Assembly: GCA_947464135.1 (NCBI GenBank)
Contig: CANHVK010000021.1
Location: 1-32,587 of the forward strand
Length of the DNA: 32,587 bases
Origin: Flavobacteriia bacterium
GTDB lineage: Bacteria > Bacteroidota > Bacteroidia > Flavobacteriales_D > Crocinitomicaceae
Reading direction: 5' to 3'
Shown: positions 26,339 to 32,587 of the stretch, piece after piece
Layout: each line of letters opens with the position of its first letter
How positions within the stretch are numbered: the first letter of the stretch is position 1
Translations under genes and position numbers: made by a program
Notes under the pieces: generated by a model
What the model saw: the letters and a program-made list of their open reading frames with translations, nothing else
What the model was told of the DNA's origin: nothing
Database searches by the model: none

Positions 26339-26412
26339 CGCTCTCTCCTGGGCTCGAACCAGGGACCCTCTGATTAACAGTCAGATGCTCTAACCGACTG
26401 AGCTAAGAAAGC
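26339..26412 (-). tRNA. tRNA-Asn (anticodon GUU)
   Basis: On the minus strand a complete 74-nt cloverleaf folds: acceptor GCTTTCT/AGAGAGC (one G-T pair), TA, D-stem GCTC/GAGC, anticodon stem TCTGA/TCAGA with loop CTGTTAA (anticodon GTT), 5-base variable loop, T-arm CCTGG-TTCGAGC-CCAGG and discriminator G. CCA is not encoded. It has its own promoter and terminator. Confidence 0.97.
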
Positions 26413-26425
26413 GTTTATCTGAGTG

Positions 26426-26457
26426 CAAATATATATAAAATTTTTTATTTGAAACAA
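26426..26457 (-). promoter_or_regulatory. Promoter of tRNA-Asn (TTG - 21 bp - TATATTTG)
   Basis: On the minus strand TTG (26455-26457) is separated by 21 bases from TATATTTG (26426-26433), which lies 13 bases upstream of the tRNA 5' end. Both elements fit the Bacteroidota consensus. Confidence 0.65.
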
Positions 26458-26473
26458 TCAGATTAAAAATTTT

Positions 26474-26929
26474 TTAAAAATCTTCTTCATCGATGGTAAA
26501 ATCGTCTAATGAAGCATCTACATATTCGTTATCATCATTTTCATTTTCAGCAGCATCGATAATATCTTCGTTATTATATCCATCAAATTTAGCTGGTCTT
26601 AAAATATTTGTTTGAGCAACATTTAGCCTAATTTCAGTGCGAACAAATCCATCTTCCATTACAAAAGCTTTTGCGAAAGGAACACCTAAAAGTTCAACCA
26701 AAGCACCTTTTTTAAGAAAATCTAAGATTCTTAAGTTTGCTCCTTCTTTTTTCCAAATGGTGCAATTTACCCAAGTAGTTTTTGTTTTTGATTCTCCAGA
26801 ACGTTTATCTCTCCAATTTTTATTGTGTGCTACTGGGAAATTAATCGCTATTACCCCTCTTTCCATTGTTTTAATTGTAGCGTCTTTTCCTATATTTCCA
26901 ATTAGCCTTGTTTCAAATACTGTAGCCAT
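26474..26929 (-). CDS. ssb: single-stranded DNA-binding protein
   Basis: The 151-residue protein has an N-terminal OB-fold (about 1-105, with LIGNIGKDA, TTWVNCTIWKKE and KKGALVELLG) and an acidic, disordered C-terminus ending DEEDF, which fits the SSB protein-interaction tip. It coats single-stranded DNA during replication, recombination and repair. It lies between tRNA-Asn and the nitroreductase operon on the minus strand with its own promoter. This may be a secondary SSB, since chromosomal copies are often elsewhere, but this cannot be told here. Confidence 0.94.
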   Translation of the reverse strand: MATVFETRLIGNIGKDATIKTMERGVIAINFPVAHNKNWRDKRSGESKTKTTWVNCTIWKKEGANLRILDFLKKGALVELLGVPFAKAFVMEDGFVRTEIRLNVAQTNILRPAKFDGYNNEDIIDAAENENDDNEYVDASLDDFTIDEEDF

Positions 26930-26980
26930 AATGCAATTAAATAGTTATAAAATTTATGTTATTCGTTTATTAAAAGTAAA

Positions 26981-26988
26981 CAAAATTA
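26981..26988 (-). promoter_or_regulatory. -7 box (TAATTTTG) for ssb
   Basis: On the minus strand TAATTTTG matches TAnnTTTG, 51 bases before the ssb ATG. No clear -33 element. Confidence 0.4.
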
Positions 26989-27013
26989 TTATAATTTAGA
27001 TTAGTGATTATAC

Positions 27014-27592
27014 TTATTCTTGAAAAAGTATAATTTCATCTAAATTTTTTCTTGCTCTTTCTGTAGTTTCACGTGTTAAAAATGGTTCATCTAATTTTTC
27101 AGGATGATCTAAATATCCAAATGCATTAACTATGAATGGTTTTAAATTTTCAGGTAAATTAAAATGTTCCGATATGATTTCAGGCTTGAATCCTGCCATA
27201 GGGTGAGCATATATATCCATCGTTGACGCTTGTAAAATCATCCCTGCATTTGCTGCTCCCATATCATGTTCAGCCCAAGCATTGAAAGGATTTCCTTCTT
27301 TTTCGAAGTCCGTTTTAACAATACTAACTACAAATGCTCCAGCATTTTTTGCCCAAACTGCATTTCCATGTACTAATGAAGATAATATTAAATCAAATGC
27401 AGGAGTGTTTTTTTTGGCATAGATAAATCTCCAAGGTTGTTCATTCATTGCGCTAAACATCCAATGTCCTGCTTCTATAATTGTTTTTATTACATCATCT
27501 GTCATTGGTTTCTCTGAAAAACTTCGTGCACTCCATCTATTTTTAATAATTGGATGTACATTAAATTCTGTTTTTGCGATTTTAATTTCCAT
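27014..27592 (-). CDS. nitroreductase-family FMN-dependent oxidoreductase
   Basis: The 192-residue protein has the nitroreductase N-terminus (NRWSARSFSEKPMTDDVIKT, residues 18-37, with the FMN-binding R-x-S-x-R-x-F form) and the SAMNEQPWRFIYA segment (47-59), followed by the helical AWAEHDMGAANAGMILQAS dimer/FMN region. Such enzymes use NAD(P)H to reduce quinones, nitro compounds or related substrates; the natural substrate is not evident. It starts 10 bases after the pirin gene and is the last gene of a three-gene minus-strand operon. Confidence 0.9.
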   Translation of the reverse strand: MEIKIAKTEFNVHPIIKNRWSARSFSEKPMTDDVIKTIIEAGHWMFSAMNEQPWRFIYAKKNTPAFDLILSSLVHGNAVWAKNAGAFVVSIVKTDFEKEGNPFNAWAEHDMGAANAGMILQASTMDIYAHPMAGFKPEIISEHFNLPENLKPFIVNAFGYLDHPEKLDEPFLTRETTERARKNLDEIILFQE

Positions 27593-27602
27593 TTTTTTAG
27601 TT

Positions 27603-28328
27603 TTAATTTTGCATTGGTATATCCATTAATAATACCTCAGTATTATTTTCTAATGAAATAAAATTAATTTGATTTTTATTTTTAATTCCTAGGCCATCTC
27701 TTTTATTAAGAATTATTTCACTATCGACTTTAATACTACCATTAATTATAAACAGATACATTCCGTTTAATTCTTTTTTTGTTGTATAGGATTCTGTTGA
27801 ATTTTTATCAAAATTTCCCAAATGAAACCATGCATCTTGATAAATCCATACACCATCATCTTGTGGGTTTGGTGATAGAATTTGTTGTAATTTGTTTATT
27901 CTATTAGTTTTATCTAAAGTGATTTGATTATATCTTGGATCTACATTTTTTTTATTTGGAAAAATCCATATTTGTAGAAATGAAACGGGTATATCTTTAT
28001 TCGAATTATATTCACTGTGGTAAATACCTTTCCCAGCACTCATCACTTGAATATCACCATTTTTTATTATAGAATGATTTCCCATGCTATCTTGATGCTC
28101 TAACGCTCCATCAAGTGGAATAGAAATTATTTCCATATTTTCATGTGGGTGAGATCCAAATCCCATTCCTGGTGCAACATAATCATCATTGAGAACACGT
28201 AAAACCCCAAAATGAATTCTTTCAGCATTATGGTAGTTTGCGAAGCTAAATGTATGTGCACTTTTTAACCATCCATGATTTGCAAATCCTCTTGATTCTG
28301 ATTTATGTAGAATATATTCTTTGTTCAT
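27603..28328 (-). CDS. pirin-family protein (possible quercetin 2,3-dioxygenase)
   Basis: The 241-residue bicupin carries the pirin metal site in its N-terminal cupin: H60 and H62 (GFGSHPHENMEII) with H104 and E106 (GIYHSEY). The segment HTFSFANYHN (25-34) is also typical. Members of this family are iron-dependent; the E. coli homologue YhhW cleaves quercetin, but roles in redox or stress sensing are also proposed. It sits between a lipoprotein gene (8 bases upstream) and the nitroreductase gene (10 bases downstream); pirin and nitroreductase genes are often linked, suggesting a joint oxidative or xenobiotic response. Confidence 0.92.
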   Translation of the reverse strand: MNKEYILHKSESRGFANHGWLKSAHTFSFANYHNAERIHFGVLRVLNDDYVAPGMGFGSHPHENMEIISIPLDGALEHQDSMGNHSIIKNGDIQVMSAGKGIYHSEYNSNKDIPVSFLQIWIFPNKKNVDPRYNQITLDKTNRINKLQQILSPNPQDDGVWIYQDAWFHLGNFDKNSTESYTTKKELNGMYLFIINGSIKVDSEIILNKRDGLGIKNKNQINFISLENNTEVLLMDIPMQN

Positions 28329-28336
28329 TTATGTCT

Positions 28337-28729
28337 TTAATCAGCTTTCTTAAAGTAATAAACATTTGATGATTTGTTTTGTTGCGTTAAAATTAATTCA
28401 TTGTCTGTGCATTTTGTGAAATTGTAAATTGTTTCTGTATAACCTAATTTCGAATTATCTTTAAAAGATGTGATTATACTTTCATATTTCATTATTGTGT
28501 AAGAACCTAATGAGTCATTTGTTTTGTTATTATTTTCAATATGAAATGCAATTTTTCCATTTCTTCCTTCAGGTGAGAAGGTTACTGTTTCACGAAAAGA
28601 AGCTGGAAGTATTTCGTTATTTATCGAAATTAAGTTCCAATTTCCATTAATTTTTTTGTTCATTGTTTTTTCTGGTGCACACGAAAAAAGGGTTAAACTT
28701 AAATAGACTAATAAAATAAGTTGCTTCAT
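28337..28729 (-). CDS. small lipoprotein, lipocalin-like in outline
   Basis: The 130-residue protein starts with a lipoprotein signal peptide (MKQLILLVYLSLTLFSC, Cys 17). The mature part begins with a W-containing strand (INGNWNLISINNEILP) and continues in beta-strand-like stretches (RETVTFSPEG, GKIAFHIEN, GSYTIMKYESI, ELILTQQN), the pattern of small lipocalin-like lipoproteins of Bacteroidota. No function can be assigned. First gene of the lipoprotein-pirin-nitroreductase operon, with a -7 box 20 bases upstream. Confidence 0.8.
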   Translation of the reverse strand: MKQLILLVYLSLTLFSCAPEKTMNKKINGNWNLISINNEILPASFRETVTFSPEGRNGKIAFHIENNNKTNDSLGSYTIMKYESIITSFKDNSKLGYTETIYNFTKCTDNELILTQQNKSSNVYYFKKAD

Positions 28730-28749
28730 GGAGTTTTATTTATAGAATA

Positions 28750-28757
28750 CAAATATA
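28750..28757 (-). promoter_or_regulatory. -7 box (TATATTTG) for the lipoprotein-pirin-nitroreductase operon
   Basis: On the minus strand TATATTTG matches TAnnTTTG and ends 20 bases before the ATG at 28729. Confidence 0.5.
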
Positions 28758-28767
28758 ATTTAATGAA

Positions 28768-28802
28768 TAAAAAAAGGGAATAACTTGTATTCGTTATTCC
28801 CT
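28768..28802 (-). terminator. Terminator of the regulator/small-protein unit
   Basis: AGGGAATAAC (28775-28784) and GTTATTCCCT (28793-28802) form a 10-bp stem with an 8-base loop; on the minus strand a run of seven T follows. Confidence 0.9.
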
Positions 28803-28824
28803 AAACTATTGATTACTTATCTCT

Positions 28825-29109
28825 TTAACTGTTATATTGAACGTCTGTAATTCTTGAAATAGGAATCCATACACCGCCCTTCAAGCAAATAAATTTTGTT
28901 CCAGTAGCCCAAATAGTTGTTTCTACTTTTTTTGGCCCTTCATCATCATGGAAGTAAATGGTAACTTTAGAATGGTGAATATTTCCTAATAAGGTTGCGC
29001 GTTCTAATCTTTGCTTTATATCTTCGTCTTGTTCTAATTCAAGCTCTTTGTGAAATGATAAATTTGAAATCATTTCTTTCTCGATAGATTTGTATGTAAA
29101 ATTTTCCAT
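28825..29109 (-). CDS. conserved hypothetical small protein
   Basis: I choose the ATG at 29109 (94 residues); a TTG at 29118 is in frame but less likely. The N-terminal half is charged and helical (KELELEQDEDIKQRLERATL), the C-terminal half is beta-rich (HHSKVTIYFHDDEG, KKVETTIWATGTKFICLKG, VWIPISRITDVQ). I believe similar proteins occur in other Flavobacteriia without known function. No signal peptide or membrane segment. It follows the LuxR-type regulator by 32 bases on the same strand and precedes a terminator, so the two are probably cotranscribed and may work together. Confidence 0.78.
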   Translation of the reverse strand: MENFTYKSIEKEMISNLSFHKELELEQDEDIKQRLERATLLGNIHHSKVTIYFHDDEGPKKVETTIWATGTKFICLKGGVWIPISRITDVQYNS

Positions 29110-29141
29110 GAGTGACAAAAATTAGAGGTTAGTTAATAAAG

Positions 29142-29798
29142 TTAAATAATTATTTCGTTTTTTTCAATAAAATAAATTAATTCTGTAACATTTCCTACAT
29201 TGCACTTACGCATTATGTTCTCTCTGTGTTTCCCTACAGTTCTTACGCTAATTTCCAATTGTTCTCCAATTTCTTTGGAAGGCATCCCTTTTCTAATCAA
29301 TCTGATGATTTCTTTTTCGCGTTTTGAAATTTTAACAGTAGTTATAATTTTTTCGCTTAAACTATTTTTTTTCTTAGAATTTTGTTCTTTAATCTGAGAA
29401 ATGATATGCTGACAATAGTAATTTTCTCCGTTTAAAATTTGATCAATAGCTGTTTTTAATGAATTTGTTGGGCTTTGATGCGTAATAAAACCATGTATTC
29501 CAATTTTCATTAATTTGTTAAAACACTCGTAAGAGTTTGTTTTTGAAAACACTAGGATTGGAATATTTGTTTTTTTAATTGTTCGTAATAAGTCCACACC
29601 ATCAATGCAATTAATGTTCATCTCAGTTATAACTAAATCTGCGTCTTTCTTTAATCCAAGCTCTTTTTCATTTTCTGTATTTATAACTGTTACATTAATG
29701 TTGTCATAGCTACTTAATAAGGCAAGTAATCCATCTGAAATAATTGTTTTATTGTGAATTAAAATCACATTTTTTAATTGATTGACAGCTAAATTCAT
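29142..29798 (-). CDS. NarL/LuxR-type regulator with degenerate receiver domain
   Basis: The 218-residue protein has a receiver-like domain (about 8-125) and a LuxR helix-turn-helix (about 155-210, KISKREKEIIRLIRKGMPSK, ISVRTVGKHRENIMRKCNVGN). Alignment with NarL receivers by eye puts H15-N16 at the acidic pair, E59 (LVITEMNI) at the phospho-acceptor Asp, S85 at the Thr/Ser and H107 (GFITHQS) at the Lys. Thus the phosphorylation chemistry appears lost, with a Glu that may mimic phospho-Asp. No kinase gene is adjacent. It is divergent from queG across a palindrome-rich region and upstream of a small conserved gene. Confidence 0.88.
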   Translation of the reverse strand: MNLAVNQLKNVILIHNKTIISDGLLALLSSYDNINVTVINTENEKELGLKKDADLVITEMNINCIDGVDLLRTIKKTNIPILVFSKTNSYECFNKLMKIGIHGFITHQSPTNSLKTAIDQILNGENYYCQHIISQIKEQNSKKKNSLSEKIITTVKISKREKEIIRLIRKGMPSKEIGEQLEISVRTVGKHRENIMRKCNVGNVTELIYFIEKNEIII

Positions 29799-29998
29799 TA
29801 TTTATAGGTTTTGTTAAGTATTCTTGCTTATATTAAAAGTATACCAATTTTGGTTTTAATTTAAAATTGCTGATAAACAAGTGCTTGTATTTTAAAATAC
29901 GTTTTATTTAGTACGTATTTAGTACTATTTCCCATTTTGGGAATATGCTTGATAGTTCTTTTTTGTCTATTTTTATTGAGAATACGAATTTATTCTAA
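29799..29998. promoter_or_regulatory. Palindrome-rich divergent regulatory region between the LuxR-type gene and queG
   Basis: Within about 100 bases lie ACCAAttTTGGT (29843-29854), ACAAGtgCTTGT (29877-29888), the perfect palindrome GTATTTTAAAATAC (29887-29900), two direct copies of TATTTAGTAC with an 11-base period (29905-29914, 29916-29925) and TTCCCAtttTGGGAA (29929-29943). No standard -7 box is obvious for either gene. These are candidate operators, possibly for the adjacent regulator. Confidence 0.45.
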
Positions 29999-30931
29999 GT
30001 GGATAAAAAAGAAAAAAGTCTTTTAATTAAAGAATTTGCAATAAAAGAAGGATTCTCATTTTGTGGGATTTCCAAAAGTGGTTTTTTAAAAGAAGAAGCT
30101 CCACGCTTGGAAAGTTGGTTGCAATCTGGGAAGGCTGGAAAAATGGACTACATGTCAAATCATTTTGATAAACGTCTTGATACAACTTTACTTGTTCCAA
30201 ACTCTAAATCAGTTATTTCTTTATTGTATAATTATTATCCAACTCAAAAACAGGTTACTGAAACTTTCAAGATTTCAAAGTATGCTTATGGCCAAGACTA
30301 TCATTTTGTAATTAAAGAGAAGTTAAACGCTCTGTTATTTCGAATACGAGAACAATTTGGTGATGTTGACGGAAGAGTTTTTGTCGATTCAGCACCTGTT
30401 ATGGATAAAGCATGGGCAAAAAAAGGAGGGTTAGGCTGGATTGGAAAGAATAGCAATTTAATCCACCCCAAAAAAGGATCGTTTTTTTTCATAGCTGAAT
30501 TAATATTAGATATTGAATTAGAAGAAGATGGACCAATAAAAGATTTTTGTGGTACCTGTACACGATGTATTGATACTTGTCCTACAGATGCAATCGTTGA
30601 ACCATATGTGGTGGATGGTTCAAAGTGCATTTCTTATTTGACCATTGAATTGAAAGATGAATTAATACCATCAGAGTTTTCAGGCAAAATGAATGATTGG
30701 GTGTTTGGGTGTGATGTATGTCAAGATGTTTGTCCATGGAATCGCTTTTCAACTCCACATACTGAACCATTATTTCAACCGCATGATGATTTACTTTACC
30801 TTTCAAAAAAGGATTGGAACGAATTGTCGGATGAATATTTTCAGCAACTTTTTAAGAAAAGTGCGGTGAAACGAACAAAAAAAAGCGGTTTAATACGTAA
30901 TATTACTTTTGCTCAAAAAGATAAAAAATAG
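29999..30931 (+). CDS. queG: epoxyqueuosine reductase QueG
   Basis: The 310-residue cobalamin and iron-sulfur enzyme carries out the last step of queuosine synthesis in tRNA (oQ to Q). Motifs: [14 protein letters not shown] (48-61), [20 protein letters not shown] (129-148) with the conserved acidic residue, GKNSNLI, and two ferredoxin-type clusters: C184, C187, C190, C194 and C210, C238, C241, C245. The start is GTG at 29999; it gives the normal family N-terminus. The next gene begins 6 bases after its stop. The usual C-terminal HEAT-like extension of longer QueG proteins is absent, so this is the short form. Confidence 0.95.
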   Translation: MDKKEKSLLIKEFAIKEGFSFCGISKSGFLKEEAPRLESWLQSGKAGKMDYMSNHFDKRLDTTLLVPNSKSVISLLYNYYPTQKQVTETFKISKYAYGQDYHFVIKEKLNALLFRIREQFGDVDGRVFVDSAPVMDKAWAKKGGLGWIGKNSNLIHPKKGSFFFIAELILDIELEEDGPIKDFCGTCTRCIDTCPTDAIVEPYVVDGSKCISYLTIELKDELIPSEFSGKMNDWVFGCDVCQDVCPWNRFSTPHTEPLFQPHDDLLYLSKKDWNELSDEYFQQLFKKSAVKRTKKSGLIRNITFAQKDKK

Positions 30932-30937
30932 GTATTT

Positions 30938-32527
30938 ATGGCGATTCAAGAATATACAGGATCTTGGGATGAAAATAAAGCAGCACACTTGTTAAGAAGA
31001 ACTTTATTTGGGCCCACGTTTAAACAAATTCAGGATGCAAAAAGCCTGGGTATAAAGCAAACCATTGATCTTTTATTGACTAATAAAACGGATTCAGAAC
31101 CAATTACCGTTAATAGTGAGGAACAAATAGCTAAAATGGGTGAAACGTGGGTGAACAAACCCTATCCAGCTGATATGCAAAAGGCACAAATGACCCACAA
31201 TATTCGAAATGAATCTTTAGGTTGTTGGACAATGGAAAATATTTCAAATGGACAATTTTCTATCATTGAGAAAATGAGCTTATTTTGGCAAAATCATTTT
31301 GCTGCTGAGTATACCAATGATGCGCGTGCAACCTATAATTATATACATTTATTAAGATCCAATGCCTTAGGGAATTTTCGAGAATTAGTAAAACAAGTAA
31401 CTGTAGATCCTTGTATGTTGTTGTTTTTGAATGGAAATTCGAATACTAAAAACAGTCCGAATGAAAATTATTCGCGTGAATTATTAGAGTTGTTTTCTGT
31501 TGGTAAAGGTTCACAAATTGGCCTTGGAGATTACACCAATTTTACTGAAGAGGATATCAAACAAGGAGCTAAAATTTTGACAGGATGGAACGTGAAAGGT
31601 ATGTTAAGCAGCACAGAAACAACAACTTCTTCTTTTTTTATTTCAAACCGTCATGATGTAAGCAATAAAACGTTATCACCTAGATTGGGTTCTTTCGTGA
31701 TTCAAAATGGAGGGGATCAAGAATATAAAACATACATTGATCATTTATTCTCAACGAATATACCTGCATTGTTTATCTGCAAAAAACTTTATCGTTGGTT
31801 TGTAAATTATGATATAACAGCGGATGTCCAAAAGAATGTAATCGAGCCTTTAGCTCAATTGATGGTAGATTCAAACTATGAAATAAAACCAGTTTTAAGA
31901 GCTTTGCTTTTAAGTGATCATTTTTATGATGTAAAAATGGTTGGTACTATCATAAAAAATCCATTGGAATTTCTTTTTTCGTTGATTAATTCAACTAATT
32001 CTTCGTTTGGTTTTTCTGCAGATATAAATTATGGATTCTTGAAAGAGATTTATAATTTTTCTGCTGTTATTGGAATGAATTATTTCCGACCACCAAGTGT
32101 TGGAGGCTGGACGGCTTACTATCAAGCACCTTCATATTCAAGATTGTGGATGAATTCGAGTTATGTAAAATTAAGATTCGATGTTGCGGCTTATTTATTG
32201 ACTGATAGTTTCAAATCTAAAATCAATCCAAGTGCAATTTTTACATTAAACGTAATTGATTACGTTAAGAATTTATCAAATCCCCTTTCTGCACCACAAA
32301 TCGTGGAGGACACCGTATTGGTTTTTTGTCCGAAAGGGCTTACAGATCAAACTAAAACTACATTAAAATTGATCTTGACAGATGGTCAACCTGATTTCGA
32401 ATGGACTTTACAATACGATGAATATTTAAAAGATAGTTCTAATGTGATGAAAAAGAATGCGATCATAGGTCGTATACGTCTCTTTTTATCTAATTTGTTC
32501 AAGTTACCAGAGTTTCAAACGATCTAA
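30938..32527 (+). CDS. DUF1800 family protein
   Basis: The 529-residue protein has the DUF1800 hallmarks: AAHLLRRTLFGPT near the start (15-27), KMSLFWQNHFAA (112-123), NENYSRELLELFSVG (175-189) and GWNVKG, with a C-terminal PPSVGGWTAYY region. No signal peptide is seen at the chosen ATG. The family has no established biochemical role, though it is regularly encoded directly upstream of a DUF1501 gene, as here. It lies 6 bases downstream of queG, suggesting a shared transcript. Confidence 0.9.
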   Translation: MAIQEYTGSWDENKAAHLLRRTLFGPTFKQIQDAKSLGIKQTIDLLLTNKTDSEPITVNSEEQIAKMGETWVNKPYPADMQKAQMTHNIRNESLGCWTMENISNGQFSIIEKMSLFWQNHFAAEYTNDARATYNYIHLLRSNALGNFRELVKQVTVDPCMLLFLNGNSNTKNSPNENYSRELLELFSVGKGSQIGLGDYTNFTEEDIKQGAKILTGWNVKGMLSSTETTTSSFFISNRHDVSNKTLSPRLGSFVIQNGGDQEYKTYIDHLFSTNIPALFICKKLYRWFVNYDITADVQKNVIEPLAQLMVDSNYEIKPVLRALLLSDHFYDVKMVGTIIKNPLEFLFSLINSTNSSFGFSADINYGFLKEIYNFSAVIGMNYFRPPSVGGWTAYYQAPSYSRLWMNSSYVKLRFDVAAYLLTDSFKSKINPSAIFTLNVIDYVKNLSNPLSAPQIVEDTVLVFCPKGLTDQTKTTLKLILTDGQPDFEWTLQYDEYLKDSSNVMKKNAIIGRIRLFLSNLFKLPEFQTI

Positions 32528-32539
32528 TTTTATTATAAA

Positions 32540-32587
32540 ATGGAAAGAAGAAAATTTTTAAAAACTACTGGTTTCGCTTCCTTGTCA
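32540..32587 (+). CDS. start of a twin-arginine protein, probably DUF1501 family (truncated by window end)
   Basis: Only 16 codons are present, beginning MERRKFLKTTG, a twin-arginine export signal. Position directly after a DUF1800 gene makes a DUF1501 protein the best guess, based on the common gene pair. The rest lies beyond the window. Confidence 0.65.
   Translation, partial: MERRKFLKTTGFASLS

Noticed and set aside
26339-26412. Integrated element with attachment repeats at tRNA-Asn
   Set aside because: I found no second copy of the tRNA 3' end nearby and no integrase, so attachment sites cannot be claimed.
26637-26999. 120-residue plus-strand reading frame opposite ssb
   Set aside because: Antisense to a clearly recognised SSB gene; no independent support.

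Overview
The window looks like a chromosomal segment of a low-GC, gliding-type Bacteroidota, most likely order Flavobacteriales (a Crocinitomicaceae/Fluviicola-like relative is plausible but cannot be proved from sequence alone). The support is: two proteins with signal peptides and C-terminal type IX secretion sorting domains, a complete alternative complex III (actABCDEF) followed by cytochrome c oxidase genes, SusD-free but DUF1800/DUF1501-type content, absence of clear Shine-Dalgarno sequences, and many -7 boxes of the Bacteroidota form TAnnTTTG.

Layout. 1-3122 (+): a tight operon with the 3' end of truB, an OmpR-type response regulator, a dCMP deaminase and a C-terminal processing protease (S41). 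3123-6073: a repeat-rich stretch (40-bp hairpin-forming REP-like units) around a large secreted LamG/cohesin-like/dockerin-like protein. 6074-8425 (+): a second secreted Asp-box protein. 8505-10054 (-): prs and rplY (L25). 10141-11301 (+): purT, divergent from prs. 11385-12539 (+) a flavoprotein, convergent with and overlapping a SPOR-domain protein (-). 13188-24999 (+): an about 12-kb respiratory operon, actA-B-C-D-E-F then coxB-coxA, that oxidises menaquinol and passes electrons to oxygen. 25071-26096 (+): ruvB. 26097-29998: an accessory-looking stretch, mostly on the minus strand, with a decayed transposase remnant, tRNA-Asn, ssb, a lipoprotein-pirin-nitroreductase operon, a small conserved protein and a LuxR-type regulator with a degenerate receiver. 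29999-32587 (+): queG, a DUF1800 gene and the start of a twin-arginine (DUF1501-like) gene.

Most of the content is core metabolism and respiration. The points worth following up are the structured 40-bp repeats that bracket a secreted-protein gene, a cohesin-like and a dockerin-like module in one T9SS protein, three helically phased 11-bp repeats at the respiratory promoter, an IS remnant not detectable as an intact ORF next to tRNA-Asn, a response regulator that has lost its phosphorylation residues, a palindrome-dense intergenic region upstream of it, and two genes whose promoter sits so close to the start codon that their mRNAs should be leaderless. I did not see a clearly new multi-gene defence or catalytic system.
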